From positions 1 through 7,458 of the forward strand of contig JAIRWJ010000078.1 in NCBI GenBank assembly GCA_031269065.1: a stretch of 7,458 nt of DNA, given 5' to 3'. Shown in pieces: positions 5,373-7,458 of the stretch. This DNA comes from Rickettsiales bacterium (GTDB lineage: Bacteria; Pseudomonadota; Alphaproteobacteria; Rickettsiales; UBA1997). Below the pieces are notes generated by a model. That model did no database searches. It had not been told where the DNA came from and worked only from the letters and a program-made list of their open reading frames with translations. Positions within the stretch are counted from its first letter, which is position 1; each line of letters starts with the position of its first letter. Both the position numbers and the translations under genes were made by a program.

Positions 5373-6350
5373 CTAACTCTGTGTATATTGGCCACTGCCA
5401 TTGGCTATCAGTCCTTCGAATCCGCCATATATTCTCGCTTCGGCACTGGCGGCCTTCTCACCCCCGGTTGCCCCGTTGCCGGGAATGTTCCCATCACCGA
5501 CAGATTCTTTACTACTCCTTGCTCTATCGCCTCTTGATGTCGACTTCCTGTCTGGCGACTCAGGCTTTGGCTTTGACACCTTCACATCCCTCAGAGTATC
5601 GGCTATAATTCTACAATAGAGCTGTATAGCCTTTATAGAATCGTCGTTTCCTGGTATAGGGTAGTCCACTATCTCCGGATTAGAGTTTGTGTCTACGATG
5701 GCCATTATTGGGATTCCCAGTACCCTGGCCTCATTCACCGCAAGAGATTCTTTAAGCACATCGAAAACAAAAAGCAGGTCCGGCAGACCACCCAGAGTTC
5801 GTATGCCACACAGATTATTTGTTAATTTCTCTAGAGTTTTATTCAAAACCACCTGCTCTTTTTTTGGTATTTTACTATTCACGTCATTGAGCTGGTTCTC
5901 TATTGATTTGATTTTCTTTATAGACTGGGAAACTGTCTTCCAATTTGTGAGCATGCCTCCGAGCCACTTATGGGTCACATGAAACTGACCTACCTCATTG
6001 GCCAGATTTCTAACGCTCGCAGCTCCCTGCTTTTTTGTGCATACAAACAGTACCCTTCCTCTCTTTCTGACTATTTCTTTCAGAATCCTCATAGACTCAG
6101 TTATCAATATAGCCGTCTGGGTTAAATCTATGATGTGAATCTTATTCCTGATTCCATATATGTAGGGAGCCATCTTAGCATTCCATCTCATGGTCCTATG
6201 ACCAAAATGAACACTCGCCTCCAACAGTTCTCTCATCGTAAAAAGTGGTTTTCTTTCTATGTTGGCCTTTTGAGAAGCATCCAGTCGACCTTCATCGGTT
6301 TTGGTTCCAATTTCTGAATTACCAACTCTTTCTTCAACTTTTTCTTCCAT
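5373..6350 (-). CDS. rpsB: 30S ribosomal protein S2 with N- and C-terminal extensions
   Basis: S2 binds the platform/head side of the 30S subunit and helps recruit S1. The 325-residue protein has the full core: FTMRELLEASVHFGHRTMRW (37-56), MAPYIYGIRNKIHIIDL (60-76), HVTHKWLGGMLTNWKTVSQS (124-143), GGLPDLLFVFD (187-197), and AIVDTNSNPEIVDYPIPGND (217-236). It follows the alphaproteobacterial pattern. About 34 residues precede the usual start, acidic and charged, with no alternative start codon among them. About 70 residues follow the core, first basic and Ser-rich (PDRKSTSRGDRARSSK), then Gly/Ala-rich. The ATG at 6350 has GAGG (6363-6360) 9 bases upstream. It ends in TAG at 5373. tsf should follow directly but is displaced by accessory genes. 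Confidence 0.97.
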   Translation of the reverse strand: MEEKVEERVGNSEIGTKTDEGRLDASQKANIERKPLFTMRELLEASVHFGHRTMRWNAKMAPYIYGIRNKIHIIDLTQTAILITESMRILKEIVRKRGRVLFVCTKKQGAASVRNLANEVGQFHVTHKWLGGMLTNWKTVSQSIKKIKSIENQLNDVNSKIPKKEQVVLNKTLEKLTNNLCGIRTLGGLPDLLFVFDVLKESLAVNEARVLGIPIMAIVDTNSNPEIVDYPIPGNDDSIKAIQLYCRIIADTLRDVKVSKPKPESPDRKSTSRGDRARSSKESVGDGNIPGNGATGGEKAASAEARIYGGFEGLIANGSGQYTQS

Positions 6351-6476
6351 TCTAATCTACCTCGGTTAGACATCTACCGGCTAGCAACCCAACAAGTCTG
6401 GTACACCAAAGTATGCCGGTATGCATAATTTAGTAAAAATATACCCTCAGACTATTTCCATCCGCAGAAAAGTCAA
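6351..6476 (-). promoter_or_regulatory. Candidate promoter and structured leader of rpsB
   Basis: Upstream of rpsB the minus strand has TACCGGC (6421-6415) and GCCGGTA (6381-6375), which can pair over a 33-base loop holding a short TGG/CCA hairpin. Direct GCATAC copies flank the first arm. S2 is known to control its own synthesis through leader RNA in some bacteria, so this may be such a leader; that is an inference. Promoter-like boxes are TTGACT (6476-6471), with only a poor -10, and TTTACT (6437-6432) with CATACT (6415-6410). The second would start transcription inside the hairpin, so the two readings conflict. Confidence 0.3.
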
Positions 6477-6511
6477 ATACAGGTGAGCTACTCAGTAATT
6501 TTTGTTTTCAT
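6430..6511 (-). other. Short frameshifted coding scrap after a strong ribosome binding site
   Basis: AAGGAGGG (6523-6516) lies 4 bases before an ATG at 6511, but the frame stops after seven residues (MKTKITE). In the next frame the bases continue as SSSPVFDFSADGNSLRVYFY and stop at 6430. Reading both with a one-base shift gives a 27-residue peptide. It may be the remnant of a gene, a leader peptide before rpsB, or chance. No family was recognised. Confidence 0.25.
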
Positions 6512-6521
6512 ACTACCCTCC

Positions 6522-6731
6522 TTAACTCCGCATTTTCTCCATTCTGTCCACCAGAATATGGAGTGAATGTGAAAGCCCATTTCCAAAACTCGATCCATCA
6601 ACTCCTCTAATTTCTAAAACCAGCAGTGCGACTACCAAGAGAACCAGAAATCTACAGAAGCTCTCTCCAATTTGGGAATACTCTATCCAAGACCTTTTCC
6701 ATATGCCGAGGAATTTCGGCAACAAACACAT
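6522..6731 (-). CDS. Possible small single-span membrane protein overlapping the pseudouridine synthase gene
   Basis: A 69-residue frame starts at ATG 6731 and overlaps the last 80 bases of the upstream gene in another frame. GGGAGAGAG stands 1 base before the ATG, though those bases also encode the upstream protein. Residues 26-42 (CRFLVLLVVALLVLEIR) form a strong hydrophobic segment, followed by a polar tail ending in HILVDRMEKMRS. Its TAA overlaps the AAGGAGGG of the next short frame, which would suit a coupled arrangement. No family was recognised. About 130 bases lie outside the overlap and stay open, which is weak evidence alone. It may be spurious. Confidence 0.35.
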   Translation of the reverse strand: MCLLPKFLGIWKRSWIEYSQIGESFCRFLVLLVVALLVLEIRGVDGSSFGNGLSHSLHILVDRMEKMRS

Positions 6732-7458
6732 GCTCTCTCCCGAATAAATTCAGAGTGGTCCGATAGGAGTGGAGCTGTAATTTGCTAGTCAGAGTTTTAC
6801 CATCCTCTCTGCCATACTTGAAATCCCCTAGCAGCGGACTACCAATCCCTTCAAAATGAACCCTAATCTGATGCGTTCTGCCGGTTATTATTTCTGCCTT
6901 TACAAAAGATAGGTCATAGCTGCTCGAATAGGACAGAGTCCTATAGCTCGTTAACGCCTCCTGTCCCCCCAGCCTATCCACATAGACCTTTTCCAGATTA
7001 TTTTCATATTTTTTGGTTAGCGGGTAGTCTATAAGACCACTATCTCTATGGATGTGTCCCCAGGCAACCAGAAGATATTCTTTCCTCAGATTTTCCCGTC
7101 TTTTGAAAATCTTCGCCAGCCTTTTAGCTGTTGTCATATTTTTGGCTATTATCAGTACTCCGGTGGTGTACCTATCTAGACGATGGACTAATCTAAGCTT
7201 CTCCTCTCCGCTGGAGAGATTTTTTAATATTTTGTCTAGGCTCAGGTCTATGCCAGTACCTCCTTGTACCGCCAGACCGTAGGGTTTATCTATAACCAGC
7301 AGATTATCATCTTCATATATAGCATTGTCCCTAACTAATCTCAGACCACTGAGACATTTCGGAGAGATAAAATCATCATTTGCCCTTATTTTTGCACGCT
7401 TCGACGGACTTTCCAGTATTCTCTCCACAAAGCCCGAGAATGCGACCACATCCCGATT
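6652..7458 (-). CDS. rluC: RluC-family 23S rRNA pseudouridine synthase, 5' end outside window
   Basis: The enzyme turns specific uridines of 23S rRNA into pseudouridine in the cytoplasm. The frame is open to the right edge; a GTG at 7449 gives 265 residues, but three further in-frame codons reach the edge and the sequence lacks a complete S4 domain, so the true start is probably outside. Residues 18-30 (KRAKIRANDDFIS) may be the end of that S4 domain. The catalytic domain begins IYEDDNLLVIDKPYGLAVQGG (44-64). The catalytic Asp is residue 92 in LVHRLDRYTTG; Tyr-94 replaces the usual Asp or Glu. Further motifs are GRTHQIRVHFEGIGSPLLGD (190-209) and KLQLHSYR (223-230). The VQGG after the KP motif is typical of alphaproteobacterial RluC/RluD-type enzymes. 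The choice of rluC over another RluA-family member is not certain. It ends in TAG. Confidence 0.88.
   Translation of the reverse strand, partial: NRDVVAFSGFVERILESPSKRAKIRANDDFISPKCLSGLRLVRDNAIYEDDNLLVIDKPYGLAVQGGTGIDLSLDKILKNLSSGEEKLRLVHRLDRYTTGVLIIAKNMTTAKRLAKIFKRRENLRKEYLLVAWGHIHRDSGLIDYPLTKKYENNLEKVYVDRLGGQEALTSYRTLSYSSSYDLSFVKAEIITGRTHQIRVHFEGIGSPLLGDFKYGREDGKTLTSKLQLHSYRTTLNLFGREHVFVAEIPRHMEKVLDRVFPNWRELL

Noticed and set aside
1..7458. CRISPR array, tRNA, rRNA, transposase or integrase
   Set aside because: No regularly spaced repeats, cloverleaf-like sequence, rRNA segments or recombinase motifs were seen on either strand.

Overview
The window looks like the chromosome of an AT-rich, probably host-associated alphaproteobacterium, perhaps of the Rickettsiales or Holosporales kind. 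That placement is an inference from the style of RpsB, EF-Ts and the RluC-type pseudouridine synthase, and from the number of broken genes; no marker here fixes the genus.

Nearly everything real is on the minus strand. Read in the direction of transcription (high to low coordinates) the order is: an RluC-family rRNA pseudouridine synthase running off the right edge; a possible small membrane protein overlapping its 3' end; a short unexplained coding scrap and a candidate structured leader; rpsB (ribosomal protein S2, with extra tails at both ends); a 516-residue protein joining a FemAB/BioF2-like acetyltransferase fold to a SAM-dependent methyltransferase; a SPASM-domain fragment of a radical-SAM protein without its catalytic core; a RimI-like GNAT acetyltransferase; a frameshifted C-terminal remnant that resembles the Stealth family of sugar-phosphate transferases; a pair of 35-base repeats; and tsf (EF-Ts). 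Left of tsf, a nitroreductase-family gene on the plus strand converges on it and carries an in-frame TGA. From it diverges a minus-strand gene for an acidic protein with about 28-30-residue MORN-like repeats, which runs off the left edge.

The main point is the split of rpsB and tsf. These two translation genes are normally adjacent in bacteria. Here about 3 kb (2394-5372) of accessory genes lies between them on the same strand. The contents (two acetyltransferase-type domains, a methyltransferase, a SPASM fragment, a Stealth-like remnant) are what one expects of a surface-glycan or peptide-modification locus, partly decayed. No recombinase, transposase or CRISPR array is visible. rpsB and tsf serve translation and RluC modifies 23S rRNA; the inserted genes may be carried along by the same transcription. 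The substrates of the inserted enzymes cannot be read from the sequence.
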